A stretch of DNA of 64,000 bases, taken from Prinsepia uniflora. Taxonomy: Eukaryota > Streptophyta > Magnoliopsida > Rosales > Rosaceae. The translations under genes and the position numbers were made by a program. A model generated the notes under the pieces. The model was given only the letters and a program-made list of their open reading frames with translations. It ran no database searches and was not told the origin of the DNA. This document shows positions 43,862 through 54,904 of the stretch, piece after piece; within the stretch, counting starts at the first letter, position 1; each line of letters starts with the position of its first letter. The stretch lies in contig CM064861.1 in assembly GCA_032719365.1 (NCBI GenBank), positions 75,512,863 to 75,576,862 of the forward strand. The letters run 5' to 3'.

Positions 43862-44444
43862 AAACCAGGCATCTGGGATGCCAAGGATGGATTACAGGCA
43901 TATGAGATGCCAATGATGGATTAAAAATGTTTTATTTGACTGGTTACAGTATTTTGTGGATTTGGGCTGTGACCCACATACTTGGTTTTGGGTTGAATTC
44001 CCACTATATTATGGTTTTATGGTTTTGGGCTAAGGCCCCATTGATTTGAGGAAGGAAATGGCTTTGATTTAGAAGAATTTTTCACTGAGTTTGGATTTGG
44101 AAAACCTATGATTTGGTTTAAAGAAAATGATTATAATAACTGGTTTTCAAATGCATGCATATTTTTAGTGAAGAGTATAAAAGGTCTTTTATAGAAATGT
44201 GTTGTATTAAATTATTAATTTTCGTCCACTCACACTTTTTAATGGTTTTTAACACCCTTCGGGTTGATCACGGATGCGGGCTGTAGCAGAGACCTAGACA
44301 TCACACTCCACCACTGATCCTGGCGTACTCTGGATAACCCCGAGCGGGTTAAGGTGAGCTTTATCCCTTATCTGACACGTGGAGTCAGACAAGAGCATGG
44401 CACATCCGGCGTTAATCTTGGGGGGATTGGGATGGGTCATGTCA

Positions 44445-44588
44445 TTTCACCAATCCAAACTCATTTAACTTTGGAGTTCCCAAGGAATCCAAAGTCAATG
44501 AGCTCTCAAAAAGCCTCGTGCTAGATAGATATGTGTCCACAAATATAAGGCATTTCACCTTCCCCTCCCCGAGCGATGTGGGATTGTT
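44445..44588 (-). mobile_element. TRIM LTR copy 1, second segment
   Basis: Parallels 54526-54668 ('ctca.ttaactttggagttcccaaggaatccaaag', 'aatgagctc.caaa', 'tataaggc', 'cgatgtggg.ttg'). 44445-44449 is the target duplication of H. It ends at ttgtt (44584-44588), the target duplication of M, and continues for 13 bp at 54403. Confidence 0.85.
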
Positions 44589-47500
44589 TGACAGGACCCA
44601 TCCCAATCCCCCCGGGATTAACGCGGGATGACCCTGCTCCCGTCTGACACGAACTGTCAGACAAGGGATATTTCCGATCATCGCCCTCCCGGGCTATCAA
44701 AGTAGGCCAGGATCCGAATGAGGTATGTGATATCTCGGTCTCTACTACAGTCCACACCCGATGTCAACCTGAAGGGCAGTCAAAACATTAAAAGATGTGA
44801 GTGGACAAAACAAAAGTTTATAAAAACATTTCATAAGAAGACATTTGTACCCTTCACTAAAAAGCATGCATGCATTCGAAAACCATTTAAACAAATGGAA
44901 ACCATATGTGGGAACTAAGCCCAAAACCATAATCAAATCAAAGATACGGGACACTACCCAAATCCATAAGAAACCAATAAGGGACTCAGCTCATAACCAT
45001 AACCATAATGAAACCAAAGACACGAGCCACTGCTCAAATCCTGTGCACACCTATGCACACCACATATCAAAGAATCATAAAGATTCAACCATACGGGCCA
45101 CTGCCCAAAATAATAGGGGACTCAGCCCAAAACCATCATGAAACCAACCATACGGGCCACTGCCCAAAACCTGTGTAACCACACATCACATCCATATATC
45201 ATATATACATATAAGTCACATAACCAATCCTGTCACGGTATCCAAAGCTACGCGCGTGCTACCCGAGTCTCAATCCGAGTCTTCTCAAAGTCAAGGTCAA
45301 TGTCCGCAGACCACTGATCCCACCCGAGGTTATAGTAACCATAGCCTTCCTGAGAGTAAGGAACCCAACTGGGGGGTGACTCCACTTAGTAGGTGCTCCG
45401 TGACTACTCCGGGGTCCACCCAGGCCAACGACCCTCCCCGGAGGAGATAATAGAAGTAAAGGAAAGTATATGCACATATATATACATAATAAAAATATCC
45501 ATGTCTGATTCCCCTTAACCGTCATGATCCATAATATCCATTCCATATACATATAGACCATATACTCCATGTCTGGTTCCCATAAACCGTCATGTACCAT
45601 AATAACATAACCAGGGTTCATGCTGGTTCCCTTAAACCGTCGTGTACCATAAACATAACCAGGGTTCATGCCGGTCCCCATAATCCGTCATGAACCACGA
45701 TACAATAACAAGGGTTCATGTCGGTTCTCATAAACCGTCATGAACCGGGAAATCCATATAAGGTTTCCTGACCTGAAATCAAAACCGTAAAGTAACCTGG
45801 GTCTCATGCCCGAACATAGGACATCAGCTGGGCACTGTGCCCCATATCTGAGGTCATATGCCCGAGACAAAACCAAATGGGTCTCATACCCGAGTTTATC
45901 CTTTTGGAAATCCAATTCCAAATCATTTAAACCATTAAAGAAATACAGACCCGTATAAGCACCGCCGTATAAGGCCTAACCCTCGAAATACGTGCTTATA
46001 CTTAACCACATACAAATGCACCCATGGCATTATCTAACATGTATTAAAACATATAATAAACATTTATGCTTGCACCAATTTAGAAAACCAAGGTCCACTC
46101 ACAGACCGTCCGAGCTTCCGCCTCGATTTGCGTGCCATACGGGTCTCCCGAGCCAATCACCGCCACCGGGACTCCCGAACCTATCCAAATCGTAATAGAA
46201 GGTTACTAACTACTTAATTAACCTCCTACTAAAGCCCTGTAATTTTCCGATATTTTTAACTATTTTTAAACCGAACCTAAACCTTTGGACACCCTGAAAC
46301 CTATCGAAACGATATCCGATTGACATGAAACCAGTACCAAAATGTTCGTTACATCGAATAGATGATTTCGTATGTTGAACTCTTTCCCAAATTATGGGTC
46401 ACGTGCCCTCACACGCCCCAATAAGTCCCTGTACACTATTTATCATCTTCCCCACACAGCCGACCGGTCCCGGTCGGTTCACCTGCTTTGGCTGGTCCAG
46501 TTGGACCGGCGTGACCGGTTCACGGCTCTAGACTCCCCATTTTTCATCCTACTTCTTCCTTTTCGATTCCTTTCTTCCTAATTTGATGTTTTCTATCAAT
46601 TCCAATCCCTAAAACTAATCAAAAGCCCCTAAAACTCATGGTTCCATTTTGAACCTCACGGTTCAAACTTCCCGAAACCGTCCATGGTGTCCTACAACCT
46701 CTAACCATCCTCAAAATCATCCTAACACCTTCCTACTAACCCTTTTAATTCATTAGAAACATCCAAAACAAACCATAATGCATATATTGAATTAAAATGG
46801 GTTTTGAGCCTTACCGAGAACCCTCTCGGGTTTTCCTCCTTCCAACTGCTGTCCACGGCGATTCTGGTCATCCAGGCCGGCCACCAACATCCAAAATCCT
46901 CCCTCACTCTCTGGCCTCTCTGTCCTGATCATCTGGGGTTGGGTTGGATGGGTTTTGGGTTGTACAGAGGAGAGGAAAAATGGCGAGATCGGCTTTTGTG
47001 TTTGAATGATTAAAATGGTCGATGCATGAACATATAAGGATGGCCTGTGGATGGGTGACAGGTGTCACTCATCCATTGGGCCTCCATAAAATATTTGGGG
47101 CCCACTAGAGTCCAAAAGTGAACTTATCTCGTAATTCGTGCAATAGTGAACTTAAACTTCCTTGAACTGTAACTTCGTCGTCGAACGTCCAAATTCGACG
47201 TGCCGCGTGTTTATGGATTCGTATCGTCCCGATCTACGTAATGATCCTTGGCCCTCGGCCATCGGACATCCCAGGTCAAAAGTCAACCATTTGCTCCTTT
47301 TAACCATAATTACCAAAATACCCCTAAACTTCTGAACATCATAACTTCTTCCACGGACGTCGGAATTGAACGTATCACTTGTCTATGAACTCGTGACGTC
47401 CTAAACTACGTTACGATCATCGATCAAAGTCCATGTGACCGCCCGAACGAAAAGTCAACGTTTTGCCCACGTCTAGGGGCAAAACGGTCATTTTTCATCG

Positions 47501-47592
47501 TTCGTCCGATTTCGCCTAACTAATCACCGATTAACCTCACTAATTGTGATTAGTCACTAATCTAATCTCGGAATTTGGGACGGGTCGTTACA
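44589..47592 (-). mobile_element. 3' LTR of element M
   Basis: Complete, TGACAGGACCC to GGGACGGGTCGTTACA on the plus strand. The palindrome is at 47049-47074. A degenerate 'cgggccactgcccaaa.ccat' repeat spans about 44940-45175. Confidence 0.93.
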
Positions 47593-50500
47593 ACCTTCCC
47601 TCCTTAATTAATTTTGTCCTCGAAATTCCAACCGACCTAAATCCAACCGTTCTTCCCTCCTTAAATAATTTCGTTGTTGAAACTCCAACTATTCTGATTC
47701 CACAACTACCTCGTGGAAATGATTCGATCTCACGACACGTGTACACTCGTACACCAACTAACCAGAACAAAACTCGTCTGTACCCAGACGTACCACTAAC
47801 ACTCACGTCGTATCGACGGAAATCATACGTTCTGAACTGACACCACTTATCAAATCTACCAATTCGTTGATACAACAACTCGACGGTTCCTTACTCAATC
47901 ACCAATCTATCCTGACGTCTGCTCCCCCTGGGAGTCATCAGGCCTCACTCAACGATCCACGCTGACACATCTGACAAACTGTCACCACTTGACAGTCGTC
48001 AGTCGAAAACTAACATTATACCCACTTGTGGTTATACTAACCGCCAACTGACTCAACCATGAGTAAACACTTACCCATAAAGCATTCAACCTGTATGTAA
48101 CTAGACCCATCAGAAATACTATGACCCAATGCACAGTATCCAATGTCCAGTCCACGTTCTCGACTCATCCAATGGTATCGGAACTAAGCCGACTACCAAC
48201 ACGTTCACCATTGTACGACTGGTATAACCTATATACCGTCACCAGGCACCACAAGTCTGCCTGGTATCGTATCTCGAACTACGTACAAGGTACGTACATC
48301 TACCCATCAATCAGCTTACAACCACAACAACCACGACAACACGACCACCTAGGTCGTTGCCAAACACGATTCTATAATGGAGTTCATCTGTCCAATCCAG
48401 CATTAGAAAAATCGAAACTCCAACCCAACATCCATTTCCAATTCCGAATCTGAATCCGCAATTTCATAAGAAATCCCGAATTCAAACCCAGAAATCATAT
48501 CCATAGCCATGTCCAAATCTGAATCCGAAATCATTATTCCGTAAGCTAGCATTTGGAATAACCATTCCGAACCCAAATCCATAAAAGGAAATCCACTGTC
48601 AAGCTCCAGAATCAAATCCTGAATCGTCACCTAGAATCCGATTCGAAAACCCAAAACCAGAAATCCACTTTCAAGTTCCAAAATGAAATCCTGAATCGTC
48701 ATCCAGAAATCTGATTCCAAAACCCAAAAATTCGTTCACGTCTACCGAGACGCATCAAAACCGAACCTATCGGTTACCTGTTCAATTGATTACACATTAC
48801 CTTCGATCAACTTCATAAGGAAGCCAATCACAACATCAACACATCTAGGCTGACCAAATCCGACCTCGTTAGACAGTTACTCACCTGAGTAATATACCAT
48901 ACGGGATTCACCTCGAAAAGAAGTTCAGTCCCAACATCCTCAACTCAAACATCCAAGTAAGAGCGATATACTCTCTACCCATCTGGATCATCAAGATCAC
49001 GATCCAGATCCATCACTACGTCAACAGACCATAAACGTCACGATCGAGATACATCACCGCGTCACTCGACCATAATCATCACGATCGAGGATCGTCACGC
49101 CGACCAAAGTCCTAAACCAATTCCCACATCTAAACAGATCAATCAACAAAGAGACACGCCGAGACTGTGGGTTCTCACAGATTACCTCGTATCGATCCTT
49201 GTCATTCCACCGAGGAAAATCAAGAATGATTCAAGGCAATGACATCAAAATCCATCCTACGTGAATGCAACCAAAACCCATTGCACTCACCAGGTCACGT
49301 ACTCCAACGTTGTCTGCCACCAAGAAGAAAATGAAATCTCAGTCACCTAACTTCGATATACTCACTCCACCTGATGACCCAAGACAAATCCAGGGTCCAC
49401 CAACCAATACACGATCGGTGTACTAGTGGCAACCAACAACATCTACATCATCAACATCATATACTATCATCAATCATGGTAGAATCTGAGAAGTCACCCT
49501 AATGACTTCATAACACCCATTACCTATGCGGAAAACCCGCATTCCTCTCGTCACCTCAATCGAAACTCTTGCGATTCCAAAGTTCCAACCACGTTGGAAC
49601 CAATATACTTGGACATCATCCACGTGTTTCTTTTTGACTAGTGAGGGACACATGCCCATTTCGCCTATCCGTTTATACTATGTATGTAGGTACACTCATT
49701 CCGAGTGGAATTCATGCAACTCAGGGTTAAACCTGTATACTATTTACGAATGTGCCTAAACGGCATCCAACACTCGTATCTCGTACCTCGAGCCTCAACT
49801 ACTGCTGGATCCAATCCAGTCCATCACTATCCGTGATTCCACTCCCGAATCACAGATACCGAATCTATGCCCATCTCGGCGTAGTCACATCCCGACTTGT
49901 AATCAACTCGTCATCACACAATCACCAGCACCAGCACCAGCGCTAAGTACCTAGCACCAATGCACTATCACCTGCAACTAGTATCAGCACACAGGCATCC
50001 ACTACTAGTAGCAGCACACTAATACTAGTATCAGTATCAGCATCGGTACACGAACATCGGTATCAGTATCAGCACCCCGTGTGCAAACTGACAACCCTGG
50101 ATCTCCGCTCATACCGAGCGACGACCTCGTACCTCTGCTCAAATTGGAGAAACTCTGCCTCCATCGTACCCAACAACTCTGGGTACCGTCACCTTGACAA
50201 CTCATACGAGAAAAGGAAATGTCCCCTGAACTTCCCCGTCTCATTCTGCGATCATACTCAGCCGTAACCGAGTCGAATCCAAAATCACTGCTGGTACATA
50301 TGCGTTACTCATGCACCCCGTATCATCGTCATGACTGACAATCCCATCGTCACAATAACCTGAGTCTACTCGACCTGATAAGACTCGACTACATCCATCG
50401 ATAGTAGCGTCTGCCACAACCTCGTGCAAACCTAACTACCAGGCACCTCGATATCCAGACTCCGCATCCAACGGAATCAACCGCCCATATTTAACCATTT

Positions 50501-51398
50501 CGTATCCCCATTCCGGGATTCCATTGAAAAGTACCAACCCTGGTAACCTGTCCAACCAATCTCTATCCAGTCGTAACTCGACTCAACCAATGTCGTCTAC
50601 CAGGTTGCCGTGACCTTAGTTGTACCAACAATCCATCACAACTAAAGTAGCACGACAACCAACTAGGTCTAACCGAAAAGTACAACCATGACTGCAGAGT
50701 GCAGTCCCATCACTAGAGTTGGCATAACTAGACCAGACATGGCCGATAGTCGGCCTCGACTCCGAAAAGTCATCAAAGTCAAACCACTCGCCAACTCACA
50801 TCTCTGAACCATACACCCAAAGGTAGGGTTCCACGATCACACCTAGGGTCACTCTGAACCCAACTGCAAGCTACCAACTGCAGTACACTCCACGAATTGA
50901 CCAACTACGCGGTCTGGACATCGTAAAGACGTCAATCCAACTAGGATTCCCCGAATCCGGCTGCTCACAGCAGTAAATCCATCTAACTCAACCAAATCCG
51001 ATCATCAGATGATTACAATTCCGAACTATCGTCAAAACGATCCTACGACATCGTGAAAGACGATCCCAACTAACAGTCTCACGATCACAATCTAACGTAC
51101 GAATACGTTCATCCTTCCATATGGTCCCACACTGTCAACCCTGACAGAACTATGCCAACCTCGGCATCCAATGCCGAACCAAGACATTCCACGATACAAT
51201 CCTACTAACTATCGTACAGATACCCTAACTATCAGGTTGATAACGAACTATAGCCCATTGAGATATCACATCCTCGACCTGTGTACTACTCCAAGAGCTC
51301 CGCAGTCGCTCGAATAGAGACAACCCCGCTCTAATACCACGTTGACAGTATCAGAGCGTCCCTGGTATCCCATAAGCCAACCTGCACTGATACCGCGT
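47593..51398 (-). other. Non-coding interior of element M with doubled PBS and PPT regions
   Basis: The plus-strand left edge has 'ttccctccttaattaattttgtcctcgaaattcc' (47599-47632) followed by a diverged second copy 'ttccctccttaaataatttcgttgttgaaactcc' (47653-47686): a duplicated polypurine/GAGGACGAAATT region. At the right edge the primer-site complement occurs as GCACTGATACC (51384-51394, four bases from the LTR) and again as GCTCTAATACCA (51328-51339). The 3.8 kb between has many short frames but no recognisable protein. Confidence 0.8.
48405..48735 (-). repeat. LTR-like 'aatccgaaatcc' tract inside M's interior
   Basis: 'Cgtaagc..gcat..ggaataaccattccgaacccaaa', 'ggaaatccac..tcaag' and 'aatcctgaatcgtcatccagaa.tctgattcc' match the tract at 5130-5340 in a solo LTR. 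A sequence normally resident in LTRs of another subfamily therefore sits in this element's interior. It is itself a degenerate repeat, which explains the repetitive frames here. Confidence 0.65.
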
Positions 51399-54397
51399 TG
51401 ACAGGACCCATCCTAATCCCCCGGGATTAACGCGGGATGACCCTGCTCCCGTCTGACACAAAGTGTCAGACAAGGGATATTTCTGATCATCGCCCTCCCG
51501 GGCTATCAGAGTACGCCAAGATCTGAAGGAGGTATGTGATATCTCGGTCTCTGCTACAGTCCACACCCGATGTCAACCTGAAGGGCAGTCAAAACATTAA
51601 AAGCTGTGAGTGGACAAAACAAAAGTTTATAAAAACATTTCATAAGAAGACATTTGTACCCTTCACTAAAAAGCATGCATGCATTCGAAAACCATTTAAC
51701 CAAATGGAAACCATATGTGGGAACTAAGCCCAAAACCATAATCAAATCAAAGATACGGGCCACTGCCCAAATCCATAAGAAACCAATAAGGGACTCAGCC
51801 CATAACCATAACCATACTGAAACCAAAGACACGAGCCACTGCTCAAATCCTGTGCACACAAGTACACACCACATATCAAAGAATCATAAAGATTCAACCA
51901 TACGGGCCACTGCCCAAAACCATACGGAACTAAGCCCAAAACCATCATGAAACCAACCTTACGGGCCACTGCCCAAAACTTGTGTAACCACAAATCACAT
52001 CCATATATCATATATACATATAAGTCACACAACCAATCCTGTCACGGTATCCAAAGCTACGCGCGTGCTACCCAGGTCTCAATCCGAGTCTTCTCAAAGT
52101 CAAGGTCAATGTCCGCAGACCACTGATCCTACCCGAAGTTATAGTAACCATAGCCTTCCTGAGAGTAAGGAACCCAACTGGGGGGTGACTCCACTCAGTC
52201 GGTGCTCTGTGACTACTCCGGGGTCCACCCAGGCCAACGACTCTCCCCCGGGGAGATAATAAAAGTAAAGGAAAGTATATGCACATATATATACATAATA
52301 CAAATATCCATGTCTGGTTCCCCTGAACCGTCATGATCCATAATATCCATTCCATATACATATAGACCATATCCTCCATGTCCGGTTCCCATAAACCGTC
52401 ATGTACCATAATAACATAACTAGGGTTCATGCCGGTTCCCTTAAACCGCCATGTACCATAAACATAACCAGGGTTCATGTCGGTCCCCATAATCTGTCAT
52501 GAACCATGATACCATAACAAGGGTTCATGCCGGTCCCCATAAACCGTCATGAACCGGGAAATCCATTTAAGGTTCCCTGACCTGAAATCAAAACCGTTAA
52601 GTAACCTGGGTCTCGTGCCCGAACATAGGACATCAGCTGGGCACCGTGCCCGATATCTGAGTTCATATGCCGGAGACAAAACCAAATGGGTCTCATACCT
52701 GAGTTTATCCTTTTGGAAATCCAATTCCAAATCATTTAAACCATTAAAGAAATACAGACCCGTATAAGCATCGTATAAGGCCGAACCCTCGAAATGCGTG
52801 CTTATACTTAACCACATACAAATGCACCCATGGCATTACCAAACATGTATTAAAACATATAATAAACATTTATGCATGCACCAATTTAGAAAACCAAGGT
52901 CCACTCACAGACCGTCCGAGCTACCGCCTCGATTTGCGTGCCATACGGCTCTCCCGAGCCAATCACCGCGACCGGGACTCCCGAACCTATCCAAATAGTA
53001 ATAGAAGGTTACTAACTACTTAATTAACCTCCTACTAAAGCCCCGTAATTTTCCGATATTTTTAACTATTTTTAAACCGAACCTAAACCTTTGGACACCC
53101 TGAAACCTATCGAAACAATATCTGATTGACACGAGACCAGTACCCAAATGTTCGTTACATCGAATAGATGATTTCGTATGTTGAACTCTTTCCCAAATTA
53201 TGGGTCACGCGCCCTCACACGCCCCAAGAAGTCCCTGTGCACAATTTATCATCTTCACCACACAGCCGACCGGTCCGGCCGGTTCACTCGGTTTGGCTGG
53301 TCTAGTTGGACCGGCGTGATCGGTTCACGACTCTAGACTCCCCATTTTTCATCCTACTTCTTCCTTTTTGATTCCTTTCTTCCTAATTTGATGTTTTTTA
53401 TCAATTCCAATCCCTAAAACTAATCAAAAGTCCATAAAACTCATGGTTCCATTTTGAACCTCACGGTTCAAACTTCCCAAAACCGCCCATGGTGTCCTAC
53501 AACCTCTAACCATCCTGAAAATCATCCTAACACCTTCCTACTAACCCTTTTAATTCATTAGAAACATCCAAAACAAACCATAATGCATATATTGAATTAA
53601 AATGGGTTTTGAGCCTTACCGAGAACCCTCTCGGGTTTTCCTCCGTCCAGCCGCCGTCCACGGCGGTTCTGGTCATCCAGGCCGGCCACCAACATCCAAA
53701 ATCCTCCCTCACTCTCTGGCCTCTCTGTCCTAATCATCTGGGGTTGGGTTGGATGGGTTTTAGGTTGCATAGAGGAGAGGAAAAATGGTGAGATCGGCTT
53801 TTGTGTTTGAATGAGGAAAATGGTCGATGCATGAACATATAAGGATGGCCTGTGGATGGGTGACAAGTGTCACTCATCCATTGAGCCTCCATAAAATATC
53901 TGGGGCCCACTAGAGTCCAAAAGTGAACTTATCTCATAATTCGTGCAATAGTGCACTTAAACTTCCTTGAACCGTAACTTCGCCGTCGAACGTCCAAATT
54001 CGACGTGTCGCCTGTCTATGGATTCGTATCATCCCGATCTACGTAATGGTACTTGGCCCTCGGCCATCAGACATCCCAGGTCAAAAGTCAACTATTTGCT
54101 CCTTTTAACCATAATTACCAAAATGCCCCTAAACTTCTGAACATCATAACTTCTTCCTCGAACGTCGGAATTGAACGTATCACCTGTCTATGAACTCGTG
54201 ACGTCCTAAACTACGTCACGGTCATCGGTCAAAGTCCATGTGACAGCCCGAATGAAAATTCAACGTTTTACCCACGTCTAGGGGCAAAACGGTCATTTTG
54301 CATCGTTCCTCCCATTTCGCCTAACTAATCACCTATTAACCTCACTAATTGTGATTAGTCACTAATCTAATCTTGGAATTTGGGACGGGCTGTTACA
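51399..54397 (-). mobile_element. 5' LTR of element M
   Basis: Complete, TGACAGGACCC to GGGACGGGCTGTTACA on the plus strand. The palindrome is at 53854-53879. Pairwise differences from 44589-47592 are scattered substitutions and short indels. Confidence 0.93.
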
Positions 54398-54415
54398 TTG
54401 TTCATCGTTCTTTCC

Positions 54416-54699
54416 TGTCACGACCCGAACCATATAGCATGATATTGTCCAATTTGGGCACAACGCTCACGGCTTTGTTCCCGGGAGCTCACGTGCAACT
54501 CCCAAGTAGGTGACCCATCTTAGGATTGCACCAGCCCCTACTCACTTAACTTTGGAGTTCCCAAGGAATCCAAAGCGAATGAGCTCCCAAACGTCCTCTT
54601 GTTGGATAGACGCGCACCCACACATATAAGGCGTATCCCCCAGCTCCTTCGGGCGATGTGGGTTTGCTATCCATGTCCCCCAAGGCACGGGTCTTCACA
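54416..54699 (-). mobile_element. TRIM LTR copy 2, intact (284 bp)
   Basis: Plus-strand TGTCACGACCCGAACC to GGCACGGGTCTTCACA; on the element strand TGTGAAGACCC...GGGTCGTGACA. It follows LTR copy 1 directly (13 bp of copy 1 remain at 54403-54415), so the two LTRs are head-to-tail with no interior between them. It includes the 5S-like segment (about 54495-54575). Confidence 0.85.
54495..54575 (-). repeat. 5S-rRNA-like segment with Pol III internal promoter boxes
   Basis: On the minus strand the order is GGATTCC...GGAACTCC, then AAAGTTAAGTGAGTAGG, then CAATCCTAAGATGGGTCACC, then TACTTGGGAGTTGCACGTG. Known plant 5S rRNA has GGATCCCATCAGAACTCCG, AAGTTAAGCGTGCTTGGG (box A), TAGGATGGGTGACC (intermediate element and start of box C) and CTCCTGGGAAGTCCTCGTG in that order. 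It is too diverged and incomplete to be a 5S gene; it fits the 5S-derived LTR of Cassandra TRIMs. Confidence 0.78.
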
Positions 54700-54736
54700 A
54701 TCCACCCCCCTTGAGGCCTAGCATCCTCGCTGGCAC
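54700..54736 (-). other. TRIM interior, first piece
   Basis: 'Atccaccccccttgaggcc' and 'cctcgctggcac' form the conserved short TRIM interior; it is cut by solo LTR F and continues at 61070. Confidence 0.6.
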
Positions 54737-54904
54737 TATAAAGACTCGTCCCCAAATCTAAGGGATTAATTTAGGCTAATGATGGATTATTGAGCATTAA
54801 TTAAGGACTAATCGAGGATTATTGAACGATTTGGGAAAAATTGTGATTTTACCCCTAAACACGGTGAAAATATTGACTTTTGACCTGGGAGGTCCAATGA
54901 ACGA

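Larger units (their letters stand above)
24112..44444 (+). mobile_element. Element 'H': 20-kb rearranged Ty3 composite, TSD ttgca/tttca
   Basis: 5' LTR start TGTAATGACCCGTCCC at 24112 and 3' LTR end GGGTCATGTCA at 44444. Flanks are ttgca (24107-24111) and tttca (44445-44449), one mismatch. Joining the flanks restores the TRIM LTR order seen at 54525-54550, supporting a single insertion event. Contents: truncated 5' LTR, truncated minus-strand Athila (25852-28753), spacer (28754-29114), a second 5'-type LTR with primer site (29115-31109), non-coding interior (31110-34307), and a 3' LTR from 34308 that is broken by solo LTR I and Athila J. Confidence 0.82.
34308..44444 (+). mobile_element. 3' LTR of element H in three segments
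   Basis: Segments 34308-34641, 37664-39465 and about 43862-44444 are separated by solo LTR I and truncated Athila J. Net length is about 2.7 kb. The first two segments track the 5' LTR at 24112-25851 and the palindrome is at 37675-37700. The last segment holds the 3' module ('ctgtagcagagacctagacat', 'gacaagagcatgg', GGGATGGGTCATGTCA). Confidence 0.82.
44589..54397 (-). mobile_element. Element 'M': complete 9.8-kb non-coding LTR retrotransposon (LARD), TSD ttgtt
   Basis: LTRs 44589-47592 (3,004 bp) and 51399-54397 (2,999 bp) begin TGACAGGACCC and end GGGACGGG.TGTTACA on the plus strand, and flank a 3.8-kb interior. Duplications ttgtt at 44584-44588 and 54398-54402 are identical. Sampled LTR stretches look about 93% alike, younger than D. 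There is no gag, protease, RT or integrase in any frame, so it depended on enzymes from elsewhere. It inserted in TRIM LTR copy 1. Confidence 0.95.

Noticed and set aside
54495..54575. Functional 5S rRNA gene
   Set aside because: Only part of 5S is present, with many substitutions, and it sits inside a TRIM LTR.
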